Assembly: GCF_018986435.1 (NCBI RefSeq)
Contig: NZ_JAHMIN010000002.1
Span: forward strand, 12,503 to 76,502
DNA length: 64,000 nucleotides
Reading direction: 5' to 3'
Origin: Hahella sp. HN01
GTDB lineage: Bacteria; Pseudomonadota; Gammaproteobacteria; Pseudomonadales; Oleiphilaceae
Shown here: positions 26,379 through 35,020 of the stretch, piece by piece
Layout: the number at the start of each line of letters is the position of its first letter
Numbering within the stretch: position 1 is the first letter of the stretch
Translations under genes and position numbers: made by a program
Notes under the pieces: model-generated
The model's database searches: none
What the model was told of the DNA's origin: nothing
Seen by the model: the letters and a program-made list of their open reading frames with translations, nothing else

Positions 26379-27113
26379 GTGAACTGGAAAATCCTGCTGT
26401 TCAGCCTGTTATTGTTGCCGGTTTTACTGGGGCTGGGTTGCTGGCAATTGCTGCGGGCGCAGGAAAAAGAACAGTGGCTGCAGGCCTATCAGAGCATGCA
26501 GAACAAGGCGCCGCAATCTCAGGACAATCTGCAGGAGCCGCCGCGCTATGCGCGAGTGTCAGTGTCCGGCGTTTACTCTGAGTCAGATGACTGGCTTTTG
26601 GACAACCAGATACGGGAAGGCCGCTTCGGATATCGGGTATTTACGCCTTTCTGCCTTCGCGATGACGCATGCGTGCTGGTGGAGCGGGGATGGATACCGG
26701 GAGATTTGGACCGAAGCGTGCTGCCGACGATTCCTTCCGCGCCGGGACGGCTGACATTGGAAGGACGGGCGGACCAGCTCACGGACAGCTACTCCATGGG
26801 CGCGAATGAAACGTCAATATCCGCGCCCTATCGAGTGCAGACGCTCAAGCTGGAGGAAGTCCGCGAACGCGTGCCCGGCAGGTTGGCGGATTGGGTGTTG
26901 CGACTCGACCCGAACCAGCCTGGCGCGCTGACGACTGTCTGGGAGCCCGTGGTGATGGGCCCGGAAAAACATTATGGCTACGCCGTGCAATGGTTCGCCA
27001 TGGCGTTAGCGCTGGTGGCGCTGACGATCTGGAAATGGCGTCGCGGCGATAGTGAAGATAAGCAATTACAAGCAGCAGGAGAGACAGACATTGGAACAAC
27101 TGGCCATGGTTGA
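26379..27113 (+). CDS. SURF1-family cytochrome oxidase assembly protein
   Basis: Membrane protein that helps insert haem a into oxidase subunit I. The 244 residues have two membrane anchors: near the N-terminus ('ILLFSLLLLPVLLGLGCWQL') and near the C-terminus ('WFAMALALVALTIW'). Between them are SURF1 marks 'DDWLLDNQIREGRFGYRVFTP', 'VLVERGWIPGD' and 'KHYGYAVQWFAM'. The start is GTG at 26379 ('MNWKILLF'), preceded by GGGAATGA; no ATG in this frame fits. It overlaps the next gene by 23 bases if that gene begins at its TTG. Confidence 0.93.
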   Translation: MNWKILLFSLLLLPVLLGLGCWQLLRAQEKEQWLQAYQSMQNKAPQSQDNLQEPPRYARVSVSGVYSESDDWLLDNQIREGRFGYRVFTPFCLRDDACVLVERGWIPGDLDRSVLPTIPSAPGRLTLEGRADQLTDSYSMGANETSISAPYRVQTLKLEEVRERVPGRLADWVLRLDPNQPGALTTVWEPVVMGPEKHYGYAVQWFAMALALVALTIWKWRRGDSEDKQLQAAGETDIGTTGHG

Positions 27114-27714
27114 AAACGCGCCTCCGTCCCGTGGGCGACTCAAACTCTGGGGCATCATCCTGGTGGCTGCGACCCCCCTTATTGCGGCGATGGTGATGTA
27201 TTTCGGTCGCATTGGCATTCCGTCCGGCACCACCAATTATGGCGACCTGATCATTCCTCCTCTGGACGCCCTAGAGATCGGCGTGAGCCTGCCGGAAACG
27301 CGGCTGGATGAAATCACCCAGGCTGACGGCAAACGGCAATGGCTGATGGTCACCGTCGCTGGAGACGCCTGCAGTGAGCGCTGTTTGCAGGCGTTATACC
27401 TGTCCCGTCAGATCAATGTCGCGCTGGGAAAAGAAGCGGATCGCGTGGGCCGGGCGTTGCTGGCGGGAACCGGCGACGCGGCGCTGCAACAAGCATTGAA
27501 CGACTATCCCCGTATGCTGCCGGCGTCTTTTTCCAGCGCCGACATGGAGGGGCTGCGCGCAAAGTTGGACAAGCACAATATTCAATTGCAACCGTACGAT
27601 ATGCTGTTGATGGACCCGCTGGGCAACATCATGATGCATTACTCAGAGAAGCACGACGGCAAGGCGATCCTGGAGGATCTTAAGCGGCTTCTCAAAGTAT
27701 CCAAGATTGGTTAG
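27091..27714 (+). CDS. membrane-anchored, thioredoxin-like (Sco-like) protein with a CxxxC motif
   Basis: A 207-residue protein with an N-terminal anchor (about residues 18-38) and a periplasmic domain of thioredoxin-like character. The strand 'KRQWLMVTVAG' is followed by D-A-C-S-E-R-C (Cys94, Cys98), matching the CxxxC copper site of Sco proteins. The late segment 'YDMLLMDPLGNIMMHYS' resembles the Sco 'l-DP-G' strand, but the usual Sco histidine is not in its normal place. The start TTG 27091 has AGGAG 8 bases ahead; ATG 27106 is the alternative. It sits between surf1 and ctaA, like Pseudomonas PA0111. Copper delivery is an inference. Confidence 0.75.
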   Translation: MEQLAMVENAPPSRGRLKLWGIILVAATPLIAAMVMYFGRIGIPSGTTNYGDLIIPPLDALEIGVSLPETRLDEITQADGKRQWLMVTVAGDACSERCLQALYLSRQINVALGKEADRVGRALLAGTGDAALQQALNDYPRMLPASFSSADMEGLRAKLDKHNIQLQPYDMLLMDPLGNIMMHYSEKHDGKAILEDLKRLLKVSKIG

Positions 27715-27810
27715 AGTGAGTCTGAAGACTTCCTCAGGGAGCCGTTGAGCCGGCAGTAAAATCAACGTCTTCCGAATGCAGTAACAACAATAACAAGAGG
27801 CGTTTGGAAA

Positions 27811-28899
27811 ATGGACTATGTCGCCCCGCCGGCGCTAGTGACGTCGGCTGTCGTAAACCCGCGTCTGCAGTGGCTGCGTCGCCTGGTTATCCTGACCACG
27901 GTCTGGGCTTTCTGTGTGATTCTGCTAGGCGCGTACACCCGTCTGATGGACGCCGGTCTGGGATGCCCTGACTGGCCTGGCTGCTACGGCTTTCTTACGG
28001 TGCCGAACGAGGCGCATGAGATCGAAATTGCCGAAGCCCGTTTTCCCCACGCGCCGGTCGAGGTGCATAAGGGCTGGCCGGAGATGGTGCACCGCTACTT
28101 CGCCAGCGGTCTGGGCCTGTTGATATTCGCCATCGCCGCGCTGTCCTGGCGCGATGTTTCCCCCAACTCTGTTCCTGGCGCGCGCCGGCCGCCTCGCAAA
28201 CTGACTCTGTTTTTGTGCGCCCTGGTGATTCTGCAGGGGCTGTTCGGCATGTGGACCGTTACTCTCAAGCTCTGGCCGCAAGTCGTCAGCGCGCACCTGC
28301 TCGGCGGCTTCTGCACACTCACCCTGCTGGCGCTGACGGCCATGCGGCTCCTTGATCGACTGCTGACGGTCTCTGCGGAAACGCTGCGGCGCTGGCGTCG
28401 ACTCAGGCCGCTGGCGTTGCTCGCCGTGGCGTTATTGGCCACACAGATTTTTCTGGGCGCCTGGGTGACGTCGAACTACGCCGCTGTCGCCTGTCCCGAT
28501 TTCCCAACCTGCCAGGAAAAACTGTGGCCGGAGATGGATTTTCAGCACGGTTTTAATCTCACTCAGACCATCGGTCCCAATTATCTCGGCGGGCTGATGC
28601 ATAACGAGGCCAGAGTCGCGATTCACATGACCCATCGCCTGGGCGCGGTGGCCGTGCTGCTGGTATTGGGCGGCTTTCTGATCGCCGCCTGGCGCCGCTC
28701 CCAGGGATCGCCTCTCCGGCGCAGCCTGGGTCTGACCGGAGCGCTGCTGCTCCTGCAGATCGCGCTGGGCGTAACCAATGTGGTGGCGCTCGTGCCATTG
28801 CCTGTGGCGGTGGCCCACAACGGCGTGGCGGCATTGCTGCTGATTTCCCTGGTATGGGTGACATACCGTTTATGGACTGCCAAAGAGGTGCGCTCATGA
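27811..28899 (+). CDS. ctaA: heme A synthase (CtaA/COX15 family)
   Basis: Inner-membrane enzyme that oxidises the C8 methyl of haem o to the formyl of haem a. The 362 residues have eight membrane segments in two four-helix halves. Conserved marks are 'LGAYTRLMDAGLGCPDWPGCYG' style in loop 1, 'EMVHRYFASGLG', a Cys pair in the second half ('AACPDFPTCQ' type), and 'HMTHRLGAVAV' with haem-ligand His. The stop overlaps the ctaB start by 4 bases (ATGA). Confidence 0.96.
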   Translation: MDYVAPPALVTSAVVNPRLQWLRRLVILTTVWAFCVILLGAYTRLMDAGLGCPDWPGCYGFLTVPNEAHEIEIAEARFPHAPVEVHKGWPEMVHRYFASGLGLLIFAIAALSWRDVSPNSVPGARRPPRKLTLFLCALVILQGLFGMWTVTLKLWPQVVSAHLLGGFCTLTLLALTAMRLLDRLLTVSAETLRRWRRLRPLALLAVALLATQIFLGAWVTSNYAAVACPDFPTCQEKLWPEMDFQHGFNLTQTIGPNYLGGLMHNEARVAIHMTHRLGAVAVLLVLGGFLIAAWRRSQGSPLRRSLGLTGALLLLQIALGVTNVVALVPLPVAVAHNGVAALLLISLVWVTYRLWTAKEVRS

Positions 28900-29795
28900 A
28901 AAATACCGCTTCCACTACGGCCGCCGCCGGCTGGCGCGATTACTACGAACTGTGCAAGCCCCGGGTGGTGGCTCTGATGATGCTGACCGCGGTGGTGGGC
29001 ATGTTGCTCGCCAGCGACCAGGGCATGCCCTGGAATGCGCTGATTCTGGGTAACCTCGGCATCGCTTTGCTGGCGTCTTCCGCGGCGGCGATCAACCATA
29101 TCGTCGACCAGAAAATCGATGCGGTGATGGCGCGTACGCAAAAACGTCCAATTGTGCAGGGGCGCGTGGATAACCTGCACGCTTTGACATTCGCCTTCGC
29201 TCTGGCGGTGGTGGGCATGGCGATTCTGGCCTGGGGCGTGAATCCCCTGACCGCCTGGCTGACCCTGGCTTCGCTGATTGGCTACGCGGTGGTGTATACC
29301 CTGTTCCTGAAACGGGCCACGCCGCAAAATATCGTGCTGGGCGGGCTGGCGGGCGCTGCGCCGCCTCTGTTGGGCTGGACCTCTGTGACCGGAACCGTCG
29401 ACCCTCACGCGCTGTTGCTGGTGCTGATCATTTTCGCCTGGACGCCGCCGCATTTCTGGGCGCTGGCGGTGCATCGCAAAGACGAGTACGCCAAAGCCGG
29501 CGTACCCATGCTGCCGGTGACCCATGGCGACCGCTACACCAAGCTGCACATTCTGCTGTACACCTTTATGCTATTCGCCGCCACCATGCTGCCCTTTATC
29601 ACCGGCATGTGCGGTTGGATCTACTTTGTCGCCGCCTTGGCGCTGGGGCTGCGCTTCCTGGACTGGGCCTGGGCGATGTGGCGGGATTCGCGCAAGCATG
29701 CGGCCATCAAGACATTCCGCTACTCCATTACCTATCTGATGCTGTTATTCGTGGCGCTGCTGGCGGATCACTATATTCCGGTGACTCTGTCATAG
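28896..29795 (+). CDS. ctaB: protoheme IX farnesyltransferase (heme O synthase)
   Basis: Adds a farnesyl group to haem b to give haem o, the step before CtaA. The 299 residues have about nine membrane helices of the UbiA fold. The prenyl-diphosphate site is 'NHIVDQKIDAVMARTQKRP' and the second Asp-rich region appears in 'RKDEYAKAGVPMLPV'. The ATG at 28896 overlaps the ctaA stop and follows AAAGAGGTGCGCTC; an upstream ATG (28854) inside ctaA is not needed. In Pseudomonas a sco1 gene follows; here the next gene is an unrelated serine hydrolase. Confidence 0.96.
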   Translation: MKNTASTTAAAGWRDYYELCKPRVVALMMLTAVVGMLLASDQGMPWNALILGNLGIALLASSAAAINHIVDQKIDAVMARTQKRPIVQGRVDNLHALTFAFALAVVGMAILAWGVNPLTAWLTLASLIGYAVVYTLFLKRATPQNIVLGGLAGAAPPLLGWTSVTGTVDPHALLLVLIIFAWTPPHFWALAVHRKDEYAKAGVPMLPVTHGDRYTKLHILLYTFMLFAATMLPFITGMCGWIYFVAALALGLRFLDWAWAMWRDSRKHAAIKTFRYSITYLMLLFVALLADHYIPVTLS

Positions 29796-29910
29796 CAGGC
29801 CACGCAGACGCTCAGGGAAAGACGCTGTCTCGCTCTGGGCTTCTGCGTAAAAGCGTCTAGAATTTAACAGCTACGTGGGACGTTTTTTCCGCCAACGTGG
29901 AAGTGCTGTT

Positions 29911-31176
29911 ATGTTGAGTCTACTGCGAAATCCTCTGCGCCTGGCGGAGGTCGCCGCTGATCCGGCGCAGGTGAGCGTCATCGATGAGGGTCTGGAAGTC
30001 TGTCCGGAACGGGTGGATGTGGCGCCGGAAGGCGTACAGCAGATCTGGCGAGCGGTGGAGCGTCTATACGCCACCGGCACCCAGCCGGCCATCAGCTTGT
30101 GCGTGCGCCGCAAAGGCCGCGTCATTCTCAATCGCGCGATAGGTTACGCCAGCGGCGGCGGCCCCGGCGACGCGTCTGATGAGTTCCGCCAACCTATGAC
30201 CACCGCCACGCCGGTATGCCTGTTTTCCGCTTCCAAGGCGGTGACGGCGGTGTTGATGCACAAACTGGCGGAAGAGGGGCTGATCAATCTGCTGGACCCG
30301 GTCAGCTTCTACTTGCCGGAATTCGGCCAGCGCGGCAAACGCAATATCACGATTCACCAGATTCTCTCTCACCGGGGCGGCATTCCCGGTCTTCCCACCC
30401 ATGAATCCCTCGACACGCTGTACGATCAGGAGCAAGTGTGGAAGCTGTTGTGCGCCGCCAAACCCATCGCGGTGGACGGCGGCAAGCTGGCTTACCACGC
30501 CATCACCGGCGGTTTTGTGCTGCAAAGGGTCCTGGAGAAAGTGACAGGCGCCGGCATTATGGAATATCTGGAGCAGACGCTGCGTGCGCCGCTGGAGATG
30601 AAGTACTTTACCTATGGCCTGGAGGAAGCCGGGAAGCACGCTGTCGCGCGTAATTACGCCACCGGTCCCGAGGCGCCGTTTCCCGTGTCCTGGGCGCTTA
30701 AACGCGCTCTGGGCGCGGACATGTCGGCGGCGGCGAACATTTCCAATGAGAGACGCTGGATGGACGCCATTATCCCCGCCGCCAACCTCTATGCGACGGC
30801 GGAGGAAACTTCGCGCTTTTTCCAGATGCTGTTGAATGGCGGCGAGTGGCGTGGACGGCGGATTCTACAACCCGTCACCGTAAAACGGGCGACGCAGGAA
30901 TTCGGCGGCTGCACCTTCGATCGTACGATGATGATCCCCATGCGCTACAGCGCCGGCTTTATGCTGGGGGGAGATCCGGTGGGTTTATGGGGACCGCGCA
31001 CGGAGCGCGCCTTCGGCCATATCGGACTGATCAATAAGTTCTGTTGGGCGGACCCGGATCGGGAGATTTCCGTGGCGTTGCTGACGTCGGGTCTGGCTTT
31101 GCTGGCGCACCATCTACCGCGATTGGCGGCGTTGATCCGGCAAATCAATCTGCAATGCGCGCCGCTCGCACTGTAG
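29911..31176 (+). CDS. serine hydrolase, beta-lactamase/esterase EstB-like family, 421 aa
   Basis: A penicillin-binding-protein-like serine hydrolase (class C beta-lactamase superfamily, Pfam Beta-lactamase). The catalytic S-x-x-K is S106-A-S-K109 in 'CLFSASKAVTAVL'. The usual Y-x-N appears as Y-H-A in 'KLAYHAITGGFVLQ', so the Asn is replaced. 'FGHIGLINKF' may give the H-x-G triad. There is no signal peptide, which points to a cytosolic esterase and not to a periplasmic beta-lactamase. Start ATG 29911 has GGAAG ahead; a GTG at 29875 is also in frame. Substrate unknown. Confidence 0.85.
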   Translation: MLSLLRNPLRLAEVAADPAQVSVIDEGLEVCPERVDVAPEGVQQIWRAVERLYATGTQPAISLCVRRKGRVILNRAIGYASGGGPGDASDEFRQPMTTATPVCLFSASKAVTAVLMHKLAEEGLINLLDPVSFYLPEFGQRGKRNITIHQILSHRGGIPGLPTHESLDTLYDQEQVWKLLCAAKPIAVDGGKLAYHAITGGFVLQRVLEKVTGAGIMEYLEQTLRAPLEMKYFTYGLEEAGKHAVARNYATGPEAPFPVSWALKRALGADMSAAANISNERRWMDAIIPAANLYATAEETSRFFQMLLNGGEWRGRRILQPVTVKRATQEFGGCTFDRTMMIPMRYSAGFMLGGDPVGLWGPRTERAFGHIGLINKFCWADPDREISVALLTSGLALLAHHLPRLAALIRQINLQCAPLAL

Positions 31177-31205
31177 TCGGAGCGACGCGAATTCGGGGCG
31201 TGGAA

Positions 31206-31562
31206 TTACTCGTGACTGGACCAGCGGTTAGCCTGTTGTTCGATAATCAACATGACGTTTTTCAATAACTGACGCAGTCTGACCTGGGTCTGGGTGCGCT
31301 CCACCACCTGAGAGACGGACGCCTGCAAACGATGCAGTTTGGGGCTGACCTGTCGAATGCCTTCGGTGATCATCTCATAGGGATAATGGTGGTCCTGGAT
31401 ACTGAGCTTATTCAGCTCCGCCGCTTCCTGTTGGAATACGCTCAGCACATCATAAATCGTATCCTTGTTAGTGATGGTGGACGCCTCCCAATAGGCATCG
31501 TCCAACACTTCGATCAAGCTGAGGAACTCGGTGCAGGCATCGGATATTTTTGCGGGTGTCAT
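31206..31562 (-). CDS. hypothetical protein, 118 aa
   Basis: Family not recognised. The start at 31562 is preferred because GAGG lies five bases before it; a longer form beginning at 31610 or 31646 is possible, but shows no ribosome site. The protein appears all-helical and soluble ('ISDACTEFLSLIEVLDDAYW' region), with Gln-rich C-terminal helices that could form a coiled coil ('LRQLLKNVMLIIEQQANRW'). It converges on the serine hydrolase gene with a 29-base gap. No motif suggests an activity. Confidence 0.6.
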   Translation of the reverse strand: MTPAKISDACTEFLSLIEVLDDAYWEASTITNKDTIYDVLSVFQQEAAELNKLSIQDHHYPYEMITEGIRQVSPKLHRLQASVSQVVERTQTQVRLRQLLKNVMLIIEQQANRWSSHE

Positions 31563-31863
31563 GTGCGCCTCAAATTTACGGATAAGCTTGGAACGTTCTA
31601 CATTCAGCATAGCAAAAACTGGCGCAGGCGCCTGAAAACTGGTCACTCTCGCCCCGTCCTGGCGTCAGGAAGTCCTGTAACGTTAGTTTTAGCGAGGGTT
31701 AGCGTTATGTAACTGCACTGTGTGTGTTGCGGTTAGAAATGTGTATTAAGGTTAAATTTTGAACTATTTCTCCAATTGTGGAAGGATTGTGGATATACTG
31801 GTTTTTACCTATCCCGACGGCGGGCGCTACGGGAGGCCAAACAACAACAGGAAGTCGTAAGCC
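31563..31863. other. intergenic region of about 300 bases
   Basis: Divergent gap between the 118-aa protein and the small coiled-coil protein. The first ~85 bases could encode an N-terminal extension of the minus-strand gene. The rest is AT-richer than its surroundings and contains TATACT at 31795-31800, a possible -10 box for the rightward gene; no convincing -35 was found. I see no further gene, strong hairpin or repeat. Confidence 0.5.
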
Positions 31864-32103
31864 ATGAACACCCTTGAGGCTCAGCGTTGTCGCTTGCAGG
31901 AAGAGTTAGCGTTGGCGGAAAAAGAACTCGAAGAGTTATTACGCACCCCGAACCCGAACAAAACGATGGTGAATTTCTACAGCGATCTGCTGGTTCGCAA
32001 CCGCGAGCTGATCCGCATGATCGACACTCACCTCAGTCAGTCGTCCCACTGGATCACTGACAGAGCGAACAGTATCGCCAAACTTGCGGACGGCGTCGCT
32101 TAA
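31864..32103 (+). CDS. small coiled-coil protein, 79 aa, hypothetical
   Basis: A short protein with an N-terminal heptad-like helix ('AQRCRLQEELALAEKELEELL'-type Leu/Glu pattern), a Pro/Asn break ('TPNPNKTMV') and a second helix. No signal peptide or cofactor motif. An AACAGGAAGTC ribosome site precedes the ATG, and the codon use looks coding. Possibly a protein-protein adaptor; function unknown. It converges with the strictosidine-synthase-like gene. Confidence 0.65.
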   Translation: MNTLEAQRCRLQEELALAEKELEELLRTPNPNKTMVNFYSDLLVRNRELIRMIDTHLSQSSHWITDRANSIAKLADGVA

Positions 32104-32120
32104 TCTGTTTGCGGGTCCGG

Positions 32121-33209
32121 TTAAAGCCCCGGACTTTCGCTTTCGCTGCGGGTTAAAGATAAACGGCCGATCCGGTCTCCGGTCAAGGTGCCGAACAACA
32201 GGATGTCGCCGACTTGCTCCACGGATGTGATGGTGTGCAGGCGCTCGCCCTCCGGGTCCTGCAGGTTGTGTAAAACCTCTCCCTGCTCATTCATTCCCAG
32301 CACGAATCCATAACGCTCCGCCTGCGGTTGCAAAGCTTCCGGCAGCTTGGACATGCGGCTTTTCAACCAGGGAAACGAGTGGATGAAATCCAGTATTCCG
32401 TTGCGCGGCGCTATCAGCGCGATCCAGAACTCTCCCGCTCCGTTGCTGGAGACGCCATCGGGGAATCCGGGCAGATTCTCGATCAACATATCGCTGGTCC
32501 CCTGTTTGGGACCCTGCAGCCAATAACGACGCACCCGGTAGCGCCCGGTTTCGCACACCGCCACAAAATCCTCGTTTTGCGACAGCGCCACGCCGTTGGC
32601 GAAGTACAGGTCGTCCAACAGAACCGTGGTGGCGCCTGTGGCGGGATCGTAACGGAGCAGGCGTCCGTGAGGACGGCTCTCGATGAGGTCGAAGCGATGC
32701 TCATGCACGCCCCAGCGCCAACTGGCGTCGCTGAAGTAAATCACGCCGTCTTTGGCGACATCCACATCGTCCGCGACGCCGAAAGGCAGATTGTCCGCCT
32801 TGCTGGTCAGCACGGTGAGTTTGCCCGCTTTATCGAGTTGCAATAATCCTTTTGCCGCGTCAGCCACAATCAGGTCGCCAGCCGGATTGAACTCAATGCC
32901 CAGCGGACGTCCGCCGGTATTGGCGAGAACTTCAAATTCACCGTCTTTGTTGATGCGAATGATGTCGCCGTTGGCGAGCCCGGCGTAAACGGCGCCCTCG
33001 GCGTCCTGATCCACGTCCTCAGGGCCGTCCAGTCGCCCCTGGCCGATTAACTCCGCATCCAACAGCTTTTGATTTGGGGCGTAGGGGCCTTCCAGATCCG
33101 GCGCCGACGGGGCGTCATAGGCTTCCGGATCAATGACCGCAGGCGAGAATAAAAAGTAGGTCAGTAAGATGACCCCCACCACCGCCAGTAGTCTGAGAGA
33201 AGCTTTCAT
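32121..33209 (-). CDS. SMP-30/strictosidine synthase-like beta-propeller protein, membrane-anchored
   Basis: A 362-residue protein with one N-terminal membrane anchor (residues ~5-25), then a six-bladed beta-propeller of the SMP-30/gluconolactonase/strictosidine synthase superfamily. Typical blades include 'GPEDVDQDAEGAVYAG', 'RPLGIEFNPAGDLIVAD', 'VADDVDVAKDGVIYFSD' and 'GFPDGVSSNGAGEFWIAL'. It most resembles the APMAP/strictosidine-synthase branch (related proteins are arylesterase-like hydrolases). Predicted to face the periplasm. The gene upstream on the same strand is the large lipoprotein at 33251, 41 bases away, so they may share a transcript. Confidence 0.85.
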   Translation of the reverse strand: MKASLRLLAVVGVILLTYFLFSPAVIDPEAYDAPSAPDLEGPYAPNQKLLDAELIGQGRLDGPEDVDQDAEGAVYAGLANGDIIRINKDGEFEVLANTGGRPLGIEFNPAGDLIVADAAKGLLQLDKAGKLTVLTSKADNLPFGVADDVDVAKDGVIYFSDASWRWGVHEHRFDLIESRPHGRLLRYDPATGATTVLLDDLYFANGVALSQNEDFVAVCETGRYRVRRYWLQGPKQGTSDMLIENLPGFPDGVSSNGAGEFWIALIAPRNGILDFIHSFPWLKSRMSKLPEALQPQAERYGFVLGMNEQGEVLHNLQDPEGERLHTITSVEQVGDILLFGTLTGDRIGRLSLTRSESESPGL

Positions 33210-33250
33210 TATTCTGCGTCGGTTCCTGTCCGTTTATGGAAGCGGATAGG

Positions 33251-35020
33251 TTACTCCATCAGGCGATGTAATGCGTCATACTCGTAAGTGACCAGCACAA
33301 TGACGTCGCCGTCTTCGCCCTGGGGTTCGGCGTCCACGGAGTAACGTTCCAGATAGACGTAATCCAACAGCCCATCCTCCCGATACACGTAGTGTTCGCA
33401 CCATTCGAAACCGGGGTCATGAATGTCGGTATAACGTCGGGCCAGTCTGCGGCCCTCGGCGTCGTAGGTAAAGTTGGAGGTCGCTATCTCGCACCCCGGC
33501 TCCGTAACGCAGGAACTCTCCGGCCTGTCCGTAAAGGTGCGCATGCCGTTCAGTCTGCCGTCGCTGGCGTAGGCGTATTGCGTGTTCAGCTTTTCCAGAT
33601 TGTTATCGTAGGTGTCATTGGACAAATGTCCGTCGCCGTCAAAGACGAAAGCGCGTTTGACCAGCACCTGATTGTGGGTCGCGCTGTCGGTAGAATAAGA
33701 ATTGATGCGCACGAGCCCCGCGCCTGCGTCTTTTTGCGGTCTCATCTGGCCGGTAACCGTCTCGCTGGTGCGCTGGCTCAACACGGCGTCGCCGACCTTA
33801 CTGAACGTTTCCACCCAACGACCGCGATCCAGCGCCAAAGCGTTGACGACGTCCCACTCGCCGTCCGCGGGCGAAATTTCCGTATACAACGGGTCCAGGG
33901 TCAGGGAGGAGACATAGGCGTCCAGAGACAGGGCGCGACGGCTCATATCCACGCCGCCATCCAGACGCACCGCCGCCACCGCGCCTTTGGAATCGTAGGT
34001 CAGTCCGGCGCGACCAACGTGCTTGCGTTGGGGGTCCTGTACGCCGGCGAGGGCGAGTAGCTTCACATCGTTGTCATTGCGTCCCTCCAGCGCCGCGCTT
34101 TCCGTGTCCGGATGCACGTACCAGTTGATTTGCTTGATCGAAAGGGGATCGTTAAGGGCATTTTCATACTGCAGCGATGTTTTCCAGAGAGAGAAATCAT
34201 AGGCCGCAAAGTCTTCCGTGGAGCGTATATCCTTCATGACGCCCGCCGCCGCATAGGCGATTTTCGGCGCGTTGTGCAGCAGACTGGCGCCCATGACTTT
34301 CACTTTGGTGGCGTCCAGATTGTCGAGACGCTGGGCGGCGTCAATACTTTGCGCCTCTTCCGTCATCATGTTCTGTAACGCCATGGCGAAAGCCTTGGCG
34401 TAGACGTGGTGGCGATACTGTCCGCTTTTGACGTAATCGAACAGATAATTGTTGTTGAAGCCCACCCGCTCACGGGCGCGCTGGTGCGCCTGCTCGACGG
34501 TGGCTTCCGGGTCTTCCTCCCGCATCAGGTCGTACTGCATGCGCACCAGCGTGGTCAGCGGGGAAATGACCGGGCTTCCGGGCGGCGCCATCAGAAAATA
34601 GGCTTTATCCACCAGTCCCGGTTCGCTGGACGCGCAATCCGTGGCGGGAGGGACGGCGGCGTTCATCAGGTCTTCATCCTGAGTGACGCAGGGAAGCGCG
34701 TAGGCCATGAGCGGGTATAGCTTGGGGTCGTCCACGCCAGCCAGTTGTTCCGCTGTGAATTCATACTCTCCGCCGGCGCCGCTCATCACTGCAGGCTCGT
34801 CATCGCCGGCGAGATAATCTCCATTCAAATCCAGCCAGACTTTGGCCTGACGCAGATAACCGTCCAGCACTACACCGTGAAAGTTGGCGTTGGGCGGCGG
34901 CGGTTGCTCCGGCTCGCGAGGGTCGCGCAGAGTGGATACATCGGATTTATCGCCGCCGCAGGCGCTCAGAAGCGGCGTCAGCAGGCTGACGATAAGCAGT
35001 GCGCCACAGTGGATTCGCAT
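33251..35020 (-). CDS. lipoprotein with C-terminal YD/RHS-like repeats, 589 aa
   Basis: Lipoprotein signal ending 'LLTPLLSAC' (Cys21), so membrane-anchored. A Pro-rich linker is followed by a Ca-binding-like loop, 'VWLDLNGDYLAGDDEPAV', of the kind seen in surface proteins with a carboxypeptidase-regulatory-like domain. The middle is not recognised. The last ~130 residues contain several YD-type units ('FVFDGDGHLSNDTYD', 'YAYASDGRLNGMRTF', 'FTYDAEGRRLARRYTD', 'YVYREDGLLDYVYLE', 'YEYDALHRLME'), as in RHS/YD-repeat proteins. No toxin domain follows; the protein ends in the last unit. Probably cell-surface; role unknown. Confidence 0.75.
   Translation of the reverse strand: MRIHCGALLIVSLLTPLLSACGGDKSDVSTLRDPREPEQPPPPNANFHGVVLDGYLRQAKVWLDLNGDYLAGDDEPAVMSGAGGEYEFTAEQLAGVDDPKLYPLMAYALPCVTQDEDLMNAAVPPATDCASSEPGLVDKAYFLMAPPGSPVISPLTTLVRMQYDLMREEDPEATVEQAHQRARERVGFNNNYLFDYVKSGQYRHHVYAKAFAMALQNMMTEEAQSIDAAQRLDNLDATKVKVMGASLLHNAPKIAYAAAGVMKDIRSTEDFAAYDFSLWKTSLQYENALNDPLSIKQINWYVHPDTESAALEGRNDNDVKLLALAGVQDPQRKHVGRAGLTYDSKGAVAAVRLDGGVDMSRRALSLDAYVSSLTLDPLYTEISPADGEWDVVNALALDRGRWVETFSKVGDAVLSQRTSETVTGQMRPQKDAGAGLVRINSYSTDSATHNQVLVKRAFVFDGDGHLSNDTYDNNLEKLNTQYAYASDGRLNGMRTFTDRPESSCVTEPGCEIATSNFTYDAEGRRLARRYTDIHDPGFEWCEHYVYREDGLLDYVYLERYSVDAEPQGEDGDVIVLVTYEYDALHRLME

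Noticed and set aside
29802-29848. ACGCAGA/TCTGCGT inverted repeat and competing GACGCT/AGCGTC pairs after ctaB
   Set aside because: Short arms, 33-base loop and no T-run; too weak to call a terminator or attenuator, though alternative pairings are possible.
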